A stretch of DNA of 64,000 nt from Chryseobacterium ureilyticum. GTDB taxonomy: Bacteria; Bacteroidota; Bacteroidia; Flavobacteriales; Weeksellaceae. The position numbers were made by a program, and so were the translations under genes. The stretch lies in NCBI RefSeq assembly GCF_900156735.1, contig NZ_FTOL01000015.1, positions 1 through 64,000 of the forward strand, in the 5' to 3' direction. The notes below the pieces were generated by a model. It had not been told where the DNA came from and searched no databases. It worked only from the letters and a program-made list of their open reading frames with translations. Below, in pieces: positions 1 to 8,634 of this stretch (its first letter is position 1; each line of letters starts with the position of its first letter).

Positions 1-91
1 ACGATTTTCTGCAATTTTATACAACATTTTTAAGCGAAATTTGATAATAAAATATTGAATATCAAATCGTTGTATTTATTTTTAGGAATGA

Positions 92-2272
92 CTAAGTAAG
101 GCTTAAAGTAACGTTTCTTTGATATCGGTTCTGGTGGATGTAATTGTAATTTCCATTGGTCTGATAATCGTCGATTTCTACAATATTGGTTTTTAAAATA
201 TCATTGGCATTCAGAGCAAAGGTCCAGTCGTTCCAGTTTTTCTTAATGCTGATGTCAAGACTTGCTAAACTACGGATCTGACCTAGCTCAACCTGTTGCT
301 TATCAATGAAGAAGAAGTTTACTCCAAGGAACCATGATTTTGCTTTATCAAGACGGATGGTATTGTTCGTTTGAATCAAAAGACTGGTAGAATTTATCGT
401 ATTATTGTAAATAAGAGGTTTTCCTTCCTCATCTACAAATCGATCTCCTGTAGTAGGGTCCATATCCAGGCTTCCGTTATTTCTGTTATGCTGAGCTCCG
501 ATGCTGAAATTGGTAGTCCAGTACTGTTTGAAGAATGATTTCTGGATTCCAATCATTGCAGACATTTCCTGCTTATCCCCAAAGTTCGTTCTGATATACC
601 GTAAGGCAAGATTTTTTCCTACCTCTCCATTAGGATGTTTAGGATAGCCCTGTAAAGGAACCTGAGTAATAACATCCTTAATATATGAATGATTTAAAAC
701 TACGAAATATGAATTCTTATACATGTACATCAGCTCCTGATTATAATTTGTAGAAGCTTTTACAAATGGGTTGTTCTGAGTATAATTATTGTCTGTAAGC
801 TTATTCTTTACAGGGTTGATCTCCCAGAAACTTGGTCTTCTCATTCTGCTTGAAAAAGAGTAGGAGATATTGTTTTTATCATTAATAGAATAATTAAGAC
901 TCAAATAAGGAAGAAAATTATTGTAGTTTCTTTCAATTCTTTTAAGATCTTCTACACCTGCAGGTGGATTATCCGATGTACCTAAACTGTTGGTAATCTC
1001 ATATCTTGCACCCACTTTTCCAGAAAATTTATCAGAAAACTTCTTTTCAGCGGTCAGATAAAATCCATAAATGTTCTCATCATAGATAAAATGATTAGGC
1101 TTACGCTCAATTGTCGTTATCGAATCATAAAAATACGTGTCATTTTTGGTATTATTATCTGTTTTGGTCTTATTATAATTTCCTCCCACAGAAATTGTAA
1201 GGTCGTTTTTGAATTTCTGGATATAATCTACCATCCCTGAAAAGTTGTTGATAATCTGAGGAAGTTCCTGAAACAGCTGAATAGATTTATTCTTTACAGT
1301 TCTGTTGATATCAGATTCAAAAGTATTGTTGTCTGTAAACTGAAATCTTTTATAATTCAGATAAGCCGCATTTACATTCAGTTTACTGCCTAAAGAATCT
1401 GTTTTTAATTCATAATTCAGATTCAGGGAATTATTATAAGATCTCGAATCCTCTTTATTTTTAGACCATGTGTAAAAAGTTCCGTCTTTATTGATAATTG
1501 TATTAAACAAATTTACAGTAGAATTATAGCTTTTATTTGCCCAGGTATTCCATGATAATGCTAAGTTGCTGTTATCATTTAATTGGTAGTCAATATTCAG
1601 ATAACCACCAATGTTTTTGTTAGGATCATCAATATCACCGGTTGATTCGTTGGATGCCTTTTCACTGCTGTTTTTCAGAGTATAAGTTTGAGCTTCAATA
1701 TTCTCGCCACCACTAAGGCTGGCGCTTATTCCAAGTTTATCCTTTCTGTAGTTGGCTGAAAAGCTTGCCTGGCTACCATTGTATTTAGCTTGGGTATTTG
1801 AAAATCTCATATTTCCGTTAAGACCATCACTCATTTTTTTCTTTAAAACGATATTGATGATTCCGTCAGAAGATTCTACCTGATATTCACTTCCGGGAAC
1901 TGTGATCACTTCAATTTTCTGAATATTTTCTGCCGGAGTATTTTTCAGGAATTGTGCCAATGATTCAGCATCCATATTGGATTTTCTTCCGTTGATAAAA
2001 ATAAGAACATTGTTTTTCCCAGCAATTTTCAACGTTTTATCATCTGTTGAAGATAATAACGGAGTCTGTTTCAATAGATCAAAAGTAGTATTTCCTTTCG
2101 CAACAGGAGAAGCAGAAACATCATAAACCAGACGGTCACTTTGTTTTTTAAATACCTGTTTGGTGATGGTAATACCTTCTATATTTTTGGTTTTTGTCGT
2201 GTCAGATTTCTTTTCCTGAGCAAATGCACAGGTCCCGAAGATGACAGCTATTGACAAAAGAATGCGTTTCAT
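92..2272 (-). CDS. Outer membrane beta-barrel protein (OMP_b-brl_3 type), copy 1
   Basis: A 726-residue outer membrane protein of the TonB-receptor-like OMP_b-brl_3 family. Residues 1-18 form a signal peptide ending at AFA/QEKK. Residues about 35-146 look like a plug domain, with INGRKSN near 93-99 and the IEVITVPGSE and GIINIVLKKK signatures at 120-146. The rest is aromatic-rich beta-barrel sequence. There is no N-terminal carboxypeptidase-regulatory domain. It lies 44 bp downstream of a clear paralog and is probably co-transcribed with it. The C-terminus is odd: where the paralog has T-Y-N-F this frame has T-stop-S-F, and the same frame then runs 11 codons to a second stop. The ligand is not deducible. 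Confidence 0.85.
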   Translation of the reverse strand: MKRILLSIAVIFGTCAFAQEKKSDTTKTKNIEGITITKQVFKKQSDRLVYDVSASPVAKGNTTFDLLKQTPLLSSTDDKTLKIAGKNNVLIFINGRKSNMDAESLAQFLKNTPAENIQKIEVITVPGSEYQVESSDGIINIVLKKKMSDGLNGNMRFSNTQAKYNGSQASFSANYRKDKLGISASLSGGENIEAQTYTLKNSSEKASNESTGDIDDPNKNIGGYLNIDYQLNDNSNLALSWNTWANKSYNSTVNLFNTIINKDGTFYTWSKNKEDSRSYNNSLNLNYELKTDSLGSKLNVNAAYLNYKRFQFTDNNTFESDINRTVKNKSIQLFQELPQIINNFSGMVDYIQKFKNDLTISVGGNYNKTKTDNNTKNDTYFYDSITTIERKPNHFIYDENIYGFYLTAEKKFSDKFSGKVGARYEITNSLGTSDNPPAGVEDLKRIERNYNNFLPYLSLNYSINDKNNISYSFSSRMRRPSFWEINPVKNKLTDNNYTQNNPFVKASTNYNQELMYMYKNSYFVVLNHSYIKDVITQVPLQGYPKHPNGEVGKNLALRYIRTNFGDKQEMSAMIGIQKSFFKQYWTTNFSIGAQHNRNNGSLDMDPTTGDRFVDEEGKPLIYNNTINSTSLLIQTNNTIRLDKAKSWFLGVNFFFIDKQQVELGQIRSLASLDISIKKNWNDWTFALNANDILKTNIVEIDDYQTNGNYNYIHQNRYQRNVTLSLT

Positions 2273-2316
2273 GTTGTTTTCTTTAAGAGTGGTTAAGTGA
2301 AGTAAGTTTTTATAGA

Positions 2317-4596
2317 TTAGGTTCTTGATTTTACAGCGTCATTTGCTGATTTCATTTCCCTTGCTTTTTTCAGTTTCTGATTTCCGAAATTATAAGTAAC
2401 ACCAATGCTTATTAATCTTGGATAATTGAAATTCGTAATGTTATTATACTTTCCGTTCGGCTGTATTCCATTTACTCTGTAATAGCCTTGGTTGAACAAG
2501 TCATTAGCTTCCGCAAGAATCGTCCAGTCACCTATAATTTTCTTCAGACTGATATCAACACTCTGTCTTACACCAATTGTACCGCCTTCCATTGCTACTT
2601 TACTTCCGAAGAAATAATTTACTCCCAAGAACCAATCCTTTTTCGAAGAAAGGCGAATAGTATTATTGAGGGTAGCAGACATATTATAATTTTTAACATC
2701 AACGATATAAGGTTCAAGTTCCTCAGTTTCGTATTCTCCTAATTGAGATGTCGGATCTTCCCAAACTCCCCCTGAGTAAGTAACATATCCCAGATTTACA
2801 GAATAGTTGGTTGTCCATATATCTTTGAACCAAGATTTGTTCATCCCAAGAGTTAAGCTAAGCTCTCTGTTTTTACCATAATTGGTTCTGATATATCTTA
2901 GAAATCTTGTTGTTTCCATGATCATATTTCCATGTTCATCATACATGATCTTTCCGTCCTCATCTCTTTTAGGTTTTGTTGAGGTCCCTTGTAAAGGAAG
3001 CAGATCAGAAGCAGCTGCATCTTCTACCATATTAAAACTCAGGTTAGCATAGAATGCATTTTTGTACATATAATTAAGCTCCTGATTATAGAATTTTGCT
3101 GCCAGTACAAAAGGGTTATTCTGAGTATAATTGTTTGGAGTAAAATAGGTTCTGGAAGGGTTCAGTTCCCAGAATCTTGGTCTTCTCACTCTGCTGGAAA
3201 AAGTATAGCTTAGATTATGATCTGAATTAACGGCATAATTTAAATTCAGATAAGGAAGTATATTGTTATAATTTCTTTCAAATGATGTTTTCTCAAGAAT
3301 CTCCCCGTTGCTTCTGGTCATTTCATAACGGGCACCTACCTTTCCGGATAACTTTTCAGTCAGCTTTCTTTCATAGTTGATGTAAAGTCCTAAAATATTT
3401 TCTTTGTAAATGAAATGATTGGTCTGTTTCGTATCTATTACAAACTCATTATTTTCCAGTCTGTCCTGTCTTGTATCATTGTCAGTATTAGTATGATTAT
3501 AGCTGATTCCCATCAACCATGTAGCTCCTTTTGAGGTCTTTTTCAGATAATCTATATTGGCTGCATAATTATTGATGATTTGAGGAACAGATTGTCGCAA
3601 AGCAGAATATTTAGCTTGGTCTTCCTCCTTCTTATCTTTATCAATATATAAAGGAAAACTTTCATTGAAACTTACTTTATCCCTGTTAAACCATAGATAA
3701 GATACATTCGAAGTAAGCTTACTGCCTAATGAATCAGTTTTTATTTCATAATTTAAATTAAAAGAGTGATTTCTGGTTTGTGCATCTTCATTATTAACAG
3801 TTCTGTCCATTAATATTCCGTTTTGATAGTTAGTCATGTCCAGAATAGAATTGAAACTTTTGTTATATCTCATATTGTATGAAAGCCCAAGACTCTGATT
3901 CTTACTGATCTCATAATCAACATTAAACCCACCACCCAAATTTTTATTCGGATCATCATTATATCCATAAGAATCATTTCTGAAAGTAGAATCTCCGTTG
4001 GAAAGAGTATATTTCTGTCTGTCAGTCCAGCTTCCCATTCTGAAATTAGAGTTTCCGGACCATTTTCCCTGTCTGAAATTGAAAGATCCTCCCGCATTAG
4101 GATTGTTGTAATAAGCCTGTTCATTCTGCATCTTCATCGTACCATTATACCCATTATTCTTATTCTTTTTCATCACGATGTTGATGACACCTTCTTTAGA
4201 TTCTACCTGAAATTCACTTCCCGGAACAGTAATTACCTCAATCTTCTGGATATCTTCCGATGGAGTAGACTTCAACATTTCAATTAATGCCTCAGAATCC
4301 ATATTCGTCTTTTTGTTGTTGATATAAATTACCGCATCAGACTTACCAAGAATTTTCAGAGTCTTTCCATCAATACTGGAAATCATTGGAGTTTGTTTCA
4401 GAAGGTTAAAAGTATTAGTTCCTTTAGCAATAGGAGAGGCGGCTACATCATATACAAGACGATCACCTTGTTTTTTGAAAACCTGCTTCTTGATATTGAC
4501 AGTCTCAATGGAATTTACCTTCAAACTATCTTTTTTCTGCTGTGCAGTTACAAGTCCTGTGAAAAATAGAGCTGCAATAAGAATTTGAGTTTTCAT
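2317..4596 (-). CDS. Outer membrane beta-barrel protein (OMP_b-brl_3 type), copy 2
   Basis: A 759-residue paralog of the downstream gene, with the same order: signal peptide (residues 1-18, ending TA/QQKK), plug-like domain (about 30-145, with IEVITVPGSE and GVINIVMKKN), then a long barrel. The two proteins align over their whole length, including FSSRxRRPxFWEINP-like barrel segments, so a tandem duplication is likely. The C-terminus is intact: a VTYNFGN-type beta-signal is followed by a charged tail. It is the first gene of the pair and has a consensus promoter upstream. The substrate is unknown; family members are general outer membrane receptors or transporters. Confidence 0.87.
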   Translation of the reverse strand: MKTQILIAALFFTGLVTAQQKKDSLKVNSIETVNIKKQVFKKQGDRLVYDVAASPIAKGTNTFNLLKQTPMISSIDGKTLKILGKSDAVIYINNKKTNMDSEALIEMLKSTPSEDIQKIEVITVPGSEFQVESKEGVINIVMKKNKNNGYNGTMKMQNEQAYYNNPNAGGSFNFRQGKWSGNSNFRMGSWTDRQKYTLSNGDSTFRNDSYGYNDDPNKNLGGGFNVDYEISKNQSLGLSYNMRYNKSFNSILDMTNYQNGILMDRTVNNEDAQTRNHSFNLNYEIKTDSLGSKLTSNVSYLWFNRDKVSFNESFPLYIDKDKKEEDQAKYSALRQSVPQIINNYAANIDYLKKTSKGATWLMGISYNHTNTDNDTRQDRLENNEFVIDTKQTNHFIYKENILGLYINYERKLTEKLSGKVGARYEMTRSNGEILEKTSFERNYNNILPYLNLNYAVNSDHNLSYTFSSRVRRPRFWELNPSRTYFTPNNYTQNNPFVLAAKFYNQELNYMYKNAFYANLSFNMVEDAAASDLLPLQGTSTKPKRDEDGKIMYDEHGNMIMETTRFLRYIRTNYGKNRELSLTLGMNKSWFKDIWTTNYSVNLGYVTYSGGVWEDPTSQLGEYETEELEPYIVDVKNYNMSATLNNTIRLSSKKDWFLGVNYFFGSKVAMEGGTIGVRQSVDISLKKIIGDWTILAEANDLFNQGYYRVNGIQPNGKYNNITNFNYPRLISIGVTYNFGNQKLKKAREMKSANDAVKSRT

Positions 4597-4645
4597 GATT
4601 ATTATATTTTAGTTAATAGCTGGTATGGTTTGTTATTTAACATTA

Positions 4646-4677
4646 CAAAGATATGTAATAAATTTAGTATCATGCAA
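4646..4677 (-). promoter_or_regulatory. Bacteroidota sigma-ABfr-type promoter for the OMP pair
   Basis: Read on the minus strand, TATCTTTG (4653-4646) matches the TAnnTTTG -7 element exactly. A TTG (4677-4675) lies 21 bp upstream. The ATG of the 759-residue OMP gene is about 50 nt downstream. The nearest prophage-end sequence begins about 150 bp further upstream, so the promoter was left intact by the insertion. Confidence 0.7.
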
Positions 4678-4843
4678 TACAAAGTACTTAAAAATGTTTA
4701 CTAATTATTATAAGTTGTTGGTTTTCAGTTACTAAAAATTTATATTAAAATATTGATTGCTTAGACTTTCTGTACAATAAGACAACTGTAACAATAATTT
4801 TGTTACAGCAAAAGATAAAATTTTATTATAGGGCATAAGACAG

Positions 4844-4941
4844 GATGTCAAAAAACAAAAACCCATAAAATGGCTGAAAAGCCGATGAATAAAGAGTTTT
4901 AGTAATTAAGTTAGATAGAGTCAAAACTAAACTGAATGTCA
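4844..4941. repeat. Putative left-end transposase-binding sites (L1, L2)
   Basis: GATGTCAAAAAA (4844-4855) and AAACTGAATGTCA (4929-4941) are, in opposite orientation, matches of 11/12 and 13/13 to the right-end repeat TTTTTTGACATTCAGTTT. Two sites about 85 bp apart on the left against two adjacent sites 22 bp apart on the right is the same geometry as the MuA sites L1/L2 and R1/R2 of phage Mu (known for Mu; inferred here). Confidence 0.5.
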
Positions 4942-5045
4942 TTTAGTACCATTTTACTACCATTTAAAAACCATTTAAAGCAAATTTAAATCCTTTATAG
5001 TAACATTTATTTGATTTATACTTAAAAAATAGCTCCTAATAACAT

Positions 5046-5083
5046 AAAAGCCTCTTTCCTAGTTTAAGGAAAGAGGCTTTTTT
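5046..5083. terminator. Bidirectional intrinsic terminator
   Basis: A perfect 15-bp stem, AAAAGCCTCTTTCCT (5046-5060) with AGGAAAGAGGCTTTT (5067-5081), closes a 6-nt loop and is followed by a T run on the plus strand; the minus-strand reading also ends in TTTT. It lies 245 bp past the stop of the leftward repressor gene and could end that transcript and shield the host OMP promoter. Confidence 0.8.
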
Positions 5084-5143
5084 ATGCATATTAGTACAGC
5101 ATTATGTTCAACAACCTTGTTTGTTATTTTTAGATAAATGTTA

Positions 5144-5179
5144 TTAGGGGGTACTTTAGGGGATACTTTAGGGGATACC
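5144..5179. repeat. Three tandem 12-bp iterons near the prophage left end
   Basis: The units are TTAGGGGGTACT, TTAGGGGATACT and TTAGGGGATACC, directly abutting. They are far more GC-rich than their surroundings. They lie between the left-end sites and the repressor gene. The function is unknown; binding sites for a phage or host protein, or a remnant of another recombination site, are possible. Confidence 0.6.
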
Positions 5180-5327
5180 ATAAAGTGTTTTTTAAATGAT
5201 TATAAATGTTGTTATTTAGCCTTAAAACAACGTGAAAAAGCATTGTATTTTAAAGTAACACACCCTATTTTACATATGTCATATTGTGTAACTTGTTGTA
5301 ATTTAATGCATTATTGTTTCATCTGCA

Positions 5328-6089
5328 TTATACAGGGTATTGACGTTTTATTTCCTGTATTTCAGCTTCTAAATCATTCATTCTTTCATATATATCAGCT
5401 GGATCTGGTAATTGAAAATTAAGATGTAATTTCACTTCCCATATTTCCTTTATTGAGGATGGATCAATATTCTGCGTTGGATAACTTCTACGATTATCTG
5501 ATTTACAAATTAAATTGTTGTATTTCTTTATTCTATTGATACAGCGTTTTACTAATCCATCGGCGATTTGATTGGAAATTACAACGTATATCTGATTATC
5601 TTTAATATCATTTTCCCAATTTTCAACAAACTGACCTACAACATAACTTTTATTTGTGAGTGTGGGAAACATTGAATTTCCTTCGATTTCAAACATTCTA
5701 AAAATACCATTATTCAGACCTGGCATTCTATATGATGGAAGTTTTTTAATAAAATGAGGGTTGTTGTATCCTGATAAATATCCAGCTTTTAAAGTTTGAG
5801 GAACCAGTACTATATTGTCATTATTATGTGAATCTACTGTAATTACCTGTGGAGTTCTATCGGTATTTTCTGCGGTTGGCAGCATTTCGCCAATTCCTAA
5901 GATTAGCCATTCGTAATTAATTGCGAATACTTTGCAAATCTTTTCAATAACATTGAATTTTGGCTCTGTTCCTGATAAATAACTTCTAACATTAGACTCT
6001 CCAATCTCTAGTAAATTAGCAAAAGCAGACTTATTTCCGCCTGCAAAATGGTTCATTAGCTGTTCTATTCGCAAATTTATTCCGCTCAT
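5328..6089 (-). CDS. LexA/CI-like phage repressor (XRE HTH plus S24 peptidase)
   Basis: A 253-residue lysogeny repressor. The N-terminal helix-turn-helix (about 4-65) reads SAFANLLEIGESNVRSYLSG. The C-terminal S24 domain has a probable self-cleavage Ala102-Gly103, catalytic Ser139 in EGNSMFPTL and Lys181 in GLVKR; the Ala-Gly to Ser spacing equals that of LexA. The last 20 residues are a short coiled coil. The ATG at 6089 was chosen because the longer frame (to 6197) would run through the operators and overlap the divergent promoter. It faces left, away from the early operon, as does the Mu repressor. The LexA-like fold predicts induction by RecA during the SOS response, unlike Mu itself. Confidence 0.88.
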   Translation of the reverse strand: MSGINLRIEQLMNHFAGGNKSAFANLLEIGESNVRSYLSGTEPKFNVIEKICKVFAINYEWLILGIGEMLPTAENTDRTPQVITVDSHNNDNIVLVPQTLKAGYLSGYNNPHFIKKLPSYRMPGLNNGIFRMFEIEGNSMFPTLTNKSYVVGQFVENWENDIKDNQIYVVISNQIADGLVKRCINRIKKYNNLICKSDNRRSYPTQNIDPSSIKEIWEVKLHLNFQLPDPADIYERMNDLEAEIQEIKRQYPV

Positions 6090-6160
6090 AATCAATGAAA
6101 TATGTTTTATTCGCAAAATATTACGGGAAAACATTTTGTTATTCGCGAAATATTGCGATA
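6066..6160. promoter_or_regulatory. Repressor operator cluster
   Basis: TATTCGCAAA occurs at 6066-6075 and 6108-6117, and TATTCGCGAAA at 6140-6150; the last is followed by TGCGATA, giving an imperfect dyad over 6140-6160. The repeats lie over the start of the repressor gene and across the early promoter, which fits autoregulation and early-gene repression (inference). Confidence 0.6.
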
Positions 6161-6164
6161 TTTG
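6136..6164 (+). promoter_or_regulatory. Early rightward promoter of the prophage
   Basis: TTG (6136-6138), 18 bp, then GATATTTG (6157-6164), which is 7 of 8 to TAnnTTTG. The third operator sits between the two elements, so bound repressor would block RNA polymerase. The first gene starts at 6190. Confidence 0.6.
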
Positions 6165-6189
6165 TCCCAACGATAAGACAAACAAGATA

Positions 6190-6399
6190 ATGGGCAAACC
6201 TACAAAAAAAAGAACAAATTACAATGAAGACATTCTGAATGTTTTGAAAGATAAATATGGTTATAGTCTTGATTATATCCGTAAGTCATTGAGAGGCGAC
6301 AGAACAGGTATTATGCCTGATTTAATTATTAAAACTTATAAAGAGTTGGAAATTGCTGCAAAAGCAGCAGTCGCAGAAAAAGCCGAATCACTAAAATAA
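6190..6399 (+). CDS. Small Cro-like DNA-binding protein, first early gene
   Basis: A 69-residue basic protein. A predicted helix-turn-helix spans about residues 11-45 (VLKDKYGYSLDYIRKSLRG), followed by an Ala-rich helical tail. The ATG at 6190 was chosen because the upstream ATG at 6136 lies in the promoter and operator region. The first position after the divergent repressor promoter, together with the size and the HTH, suggests a Cro/Ner-type regulator; Mu has Ner in this place. Specific function is inferred from position only. Confidence 0.7.
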   Translation: MGKPTKKRTNYNEDILNVLKDKYGYSLDYIRKSLRGDRTGIMPDLIIKTYKELEIAAKAAVAEKAESLK

Positions 6400-6406
6400 T
6401 TACAAT

Positions 6407-6550
6407 ATGAAAAATCTAAAATTTCTAGCACAGAAAATTATTAAGCATCGTACATGCGGAGTAAATTTTCTTTTCGATGAAAAAATAATAGTACATCAAT
6501 GGGTGCTATTTGGAAAGTTTGTTATTAGACAATCTTTCAAAACTTTATAA
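6407..6550 (+). CDS. Small hypothetical protein, 47 aa
   Basis: A 47-codon frame with an ATG 5 bp after the preceding stop (6399), ending 23 bp before the transposase gene. It is mixed hydrophobic and basic with a Trp and a single Cys, and has no recognisable domain. Tight spacing in a co-oriented operon is the main support. I do not recognise it. Confidence 0.45.
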   Translation: MKNLKFLAQKIIKHRTCGVNFLFDEKIIVHQWVLFGKFVIRQSFKTL

Positions 6551-6573
6551 AATGAATTTAAATTCTATTTAAA

Positions 6574-8634
6574 ATGTATCAATTCTATCAAAATATTTTA
6601 ACAATACCTGCTACAATTTTGTATGAAGATTCTGAGATAATGTCAGAAGCTAATTACAAAAAATTATGTAGATGTAGTAAAATCAACAAGGTAGTTACAG
6701 GAAGAGGGTTAGGCAATAAAGCGCAGGTTGAATTTGATAGTATCCCTGATAGATTTAAAGTGAAGATAGTCAAAAAACTGGGTTACCCACCAAAGAACAA
6801 TACTCAAAACTTGATTCTCAATTATTACAAGGATGATTATGAAGCTGTAGACTTTTTTGCTTATTATCTTCTTGATGAATATAGAACTCTTTCTCCAGAA
6901 AAGCAGGACGAATATGTAAAAAATGCTCAAATGCTTCAGGCTTTAGATTTGTTCATAAAAGAAACTTTAGCCTTTGTAAAGAGCCGAAATGGTAAGAGAG
7001 GTTTAACTGATATTTGGAATGATGCTGCAAAAGCAATTACAGAGGTAAAAGAGCAAATAGGTCATACTTTACCAAAATCTGCTAGGAGATTAAAGGATAA
7101 ACTGGAAGACTTCAAAAAAAATGGTTACTCCAGTCTTGTTTCTGAAAATTTTGGAAATATAAAAGCCTCCAAGGTAAAAGATTCTGAACAGGAAGCATTA
7201 CTTAGAACCTTATTAAGAGACCACAGGTCATTAGATAACGAGCAAATTGCAATGATATATAATGCCGTGGCAAAATTACAGCAGTTCCCAGAGCTCAGTG
7301 CTTCAACCATTGGTAATTATCGTAAAAAATGGAATCTGCAAGTTATGGCAGGAACAAAAGGAGAAAAAGGCTTTGATAATGAACTGGCTATGCAGGTTAA
7401 AAGAAAAGCACCGTCAATTCCGATGGCTTACTGGACAGTAGATGGTTGGGATGCCGAATTATTGTATCAAAAAACAACTATTACTAAAACTCTTGATGGT
7501 AAGAATAGAACAACAACTACTTATCATCACAGATTGACAATAGTGGTCGTTTTAGATCCTTTTAATAAATACCCAGTCGGTTATGCAATAGGAACTCACG
7601 AAAATCCGGAACTCATTCAGGAGGCTTTAAAAAATGCAGTAAAGCACACGGAAGAATTGTTTGGAGCAAAACATAAAGTATTGCAGATTCAATCAGATAG
7701 ATATTCTATTAAAAAATTAACTCCTTTTTATGAAATGGTATCAAAAAAATTCACTCCTGCAAAAGCACATAATTCTAAAACAAAAGTGATTGAGCCTTGG
7801 TTTAAATATTTCAATAGAAATTATTGTCAATTCGCGCCCAATTGGAGTGGTGAGGGTGTTAAATCAGATACTCAACCGAACGAAGAGTATATAAATAAAA
7901 TTAAACACTCATTTCCTAATGAAGAAGGCTGTGTAATGCAACTGGTTCGAATGATTGAAATGGATCGTGAAAAATTAAGGGATCAATACATTCAAGCGTA
8001 TGCGAATATACCGGAAAAAGCTAAAAAAGTGGTTTCTGACAAAGAATTCTTACTGCATTTCGGGGAAACTACTGGATTTACCAATAAACTAAGCCATAAC
8101 GGTTTACATGTAGCGATCAACGGGCAAAAAATGGAATATGACTCATTTGATGTCAACTTTAGAATGAACGCTCATCTTGACTGGACTATTAAATATGACA
8201 GTGATAACCTGCAGGAAGTGTTAGCATACAGTGAAGAAAAGCAAATAAGCTTTATGCTTATACAGAAATATGTCCAGCCGATGGCATTATATGACCGACA
8301 AGAAGGCGACAGTGAAGAACTTCAAAAGGTTTTTGATTTCAATAAGGATACTAAACAAATGATTGTAGATAGTGTGGCTGAAGATAGCAAGCTAGTAAAC
8401 CAAATGTTTATCCAAAACCCAGAATTAAACAATACCCTTGCCAAAATGCTGATTGTAGACAGTCGCGGACAGCATAAAGATCAACGAAATGCAAAACGCT
8501 TGAATGCTGGTAAAAAGCTACTGGAAAAACAGAATAAAAAAATTGAAAAACAGGAACAACGAAGTTGGGAGGATGAACAGATGGAATACTTTAATAATAA
8601 AATGGACTTTAGTAAATACTTAGACAATGAATAA
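6574..8634 (+). CDS. MuA-like transposase (DDE integrase core)
   Basis: A 686-residue transposase (MuA is 663) that cuts and joins the prophage ends for integration and replicative transposition. Residues about 20-75 resemble the N-terminal Mu DNA-binding domain, 120-260 the end-binding helical region, 285-420 the RNase H-like core and 450-570 the beta-barrel domain. The catalytic triad is readable: D290 in YWTVDGWD, D375 in QIQSDRYS and E407 in KVIEPWF. The highly charged C-terminus (about 620-686) is where MuA contacts MuB and ClpX. It overlaps the MuB gene by 8 bp, so translation is probably coupled. Confidence 0.93.
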   Translation: MYQFYQNILTIPATILYEDSEIMSEANYKKLCRCSKINKVVTGRGLGNKAQVEFDSIPDRFKVKIVKKLGYPPKNNTQNLILNYYKDDYEAVDFFAYYLLDEYRTLSPEKQDEYVKNAQMLQALDLFIKETLAFVKSRNGKRGLTDIWNDAAKAITEVKEQIGHTLPKSARRLKDKLEDFKKNGYSSLVSENFGNIKASKVKDSEQEALLRTLLRDHRSLDNEQIAMIYNAVAKLQQFPELSASTIGNYRKKWNLQVMAGTKGEKGFDNELAMQVKRKAPSIPMAYWTVDGWDAELLYQKTTITKTLDGKNRTTTTYHHRLTIVVVLDPFNKYPVGYAIGTHENPELIQEALKNAVKHTEELFGAKHKVLQIQSDRYSIKKLTPFYEMVSKKFTPAKAHNSKTKVIEPWFKYFNRNYCQFAPNWSGEGVKSDTQPNEEYINKIKHSFPNEEGCVMQLVRMIEMDREKLRDQYIQAYANIPEKAKKVVSDKEFLLHFGETTGFTNKLSHNGLHVAINGQKMEYDSFDVNFRMNAHLDWTIKYDSDNLQEVLAYSEEKQISFMLIQKYVQPMALYDRQEGDSEELQKVFDFNKDTKQMIVDSVAEDSKLVNQMFIQNPELNNTLAKMLIVDSRGQHKDQRNAKRLNAGKKLLEKQNKKIEKQEQRSWEDEQMEYFNNKMDFSKYLDNE

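Larger units (their letters stand above)
4597..5327. other. 731-bp non-coding stretch: host promoter, prophage left end, terminator, iterons
   Basis: This gap holds the OMP promoter (4646-4677), a host-side hairpin CTGTAACAA/TTGTTACAG (4786-4808), the putative transposase sites of the prophage left end (4844-4941), a strong bidirectional terminator (5046-5083) and three 12-bp iterons (5144-5179). The stretch 5180-5327 is AT-rich and I see nothing definite in it apart from an imperfect inverted repeat (GTAACACA/TGTGTAAC, about 5253-5300). No convincing gene is present: the one longer frame (5138-5422, plus) is low-complexity at its start and overlaps the repressor. Confidence 0.6.

Noticed and set aside
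5138..5422. 94-codon plus-strand frame over the iterons
   Set aside because: Its start is just the translated 12-bp repeat (LGGT-LGDT-LGDT), it runs into the repressor gene on the other strand, and it shows no domain.
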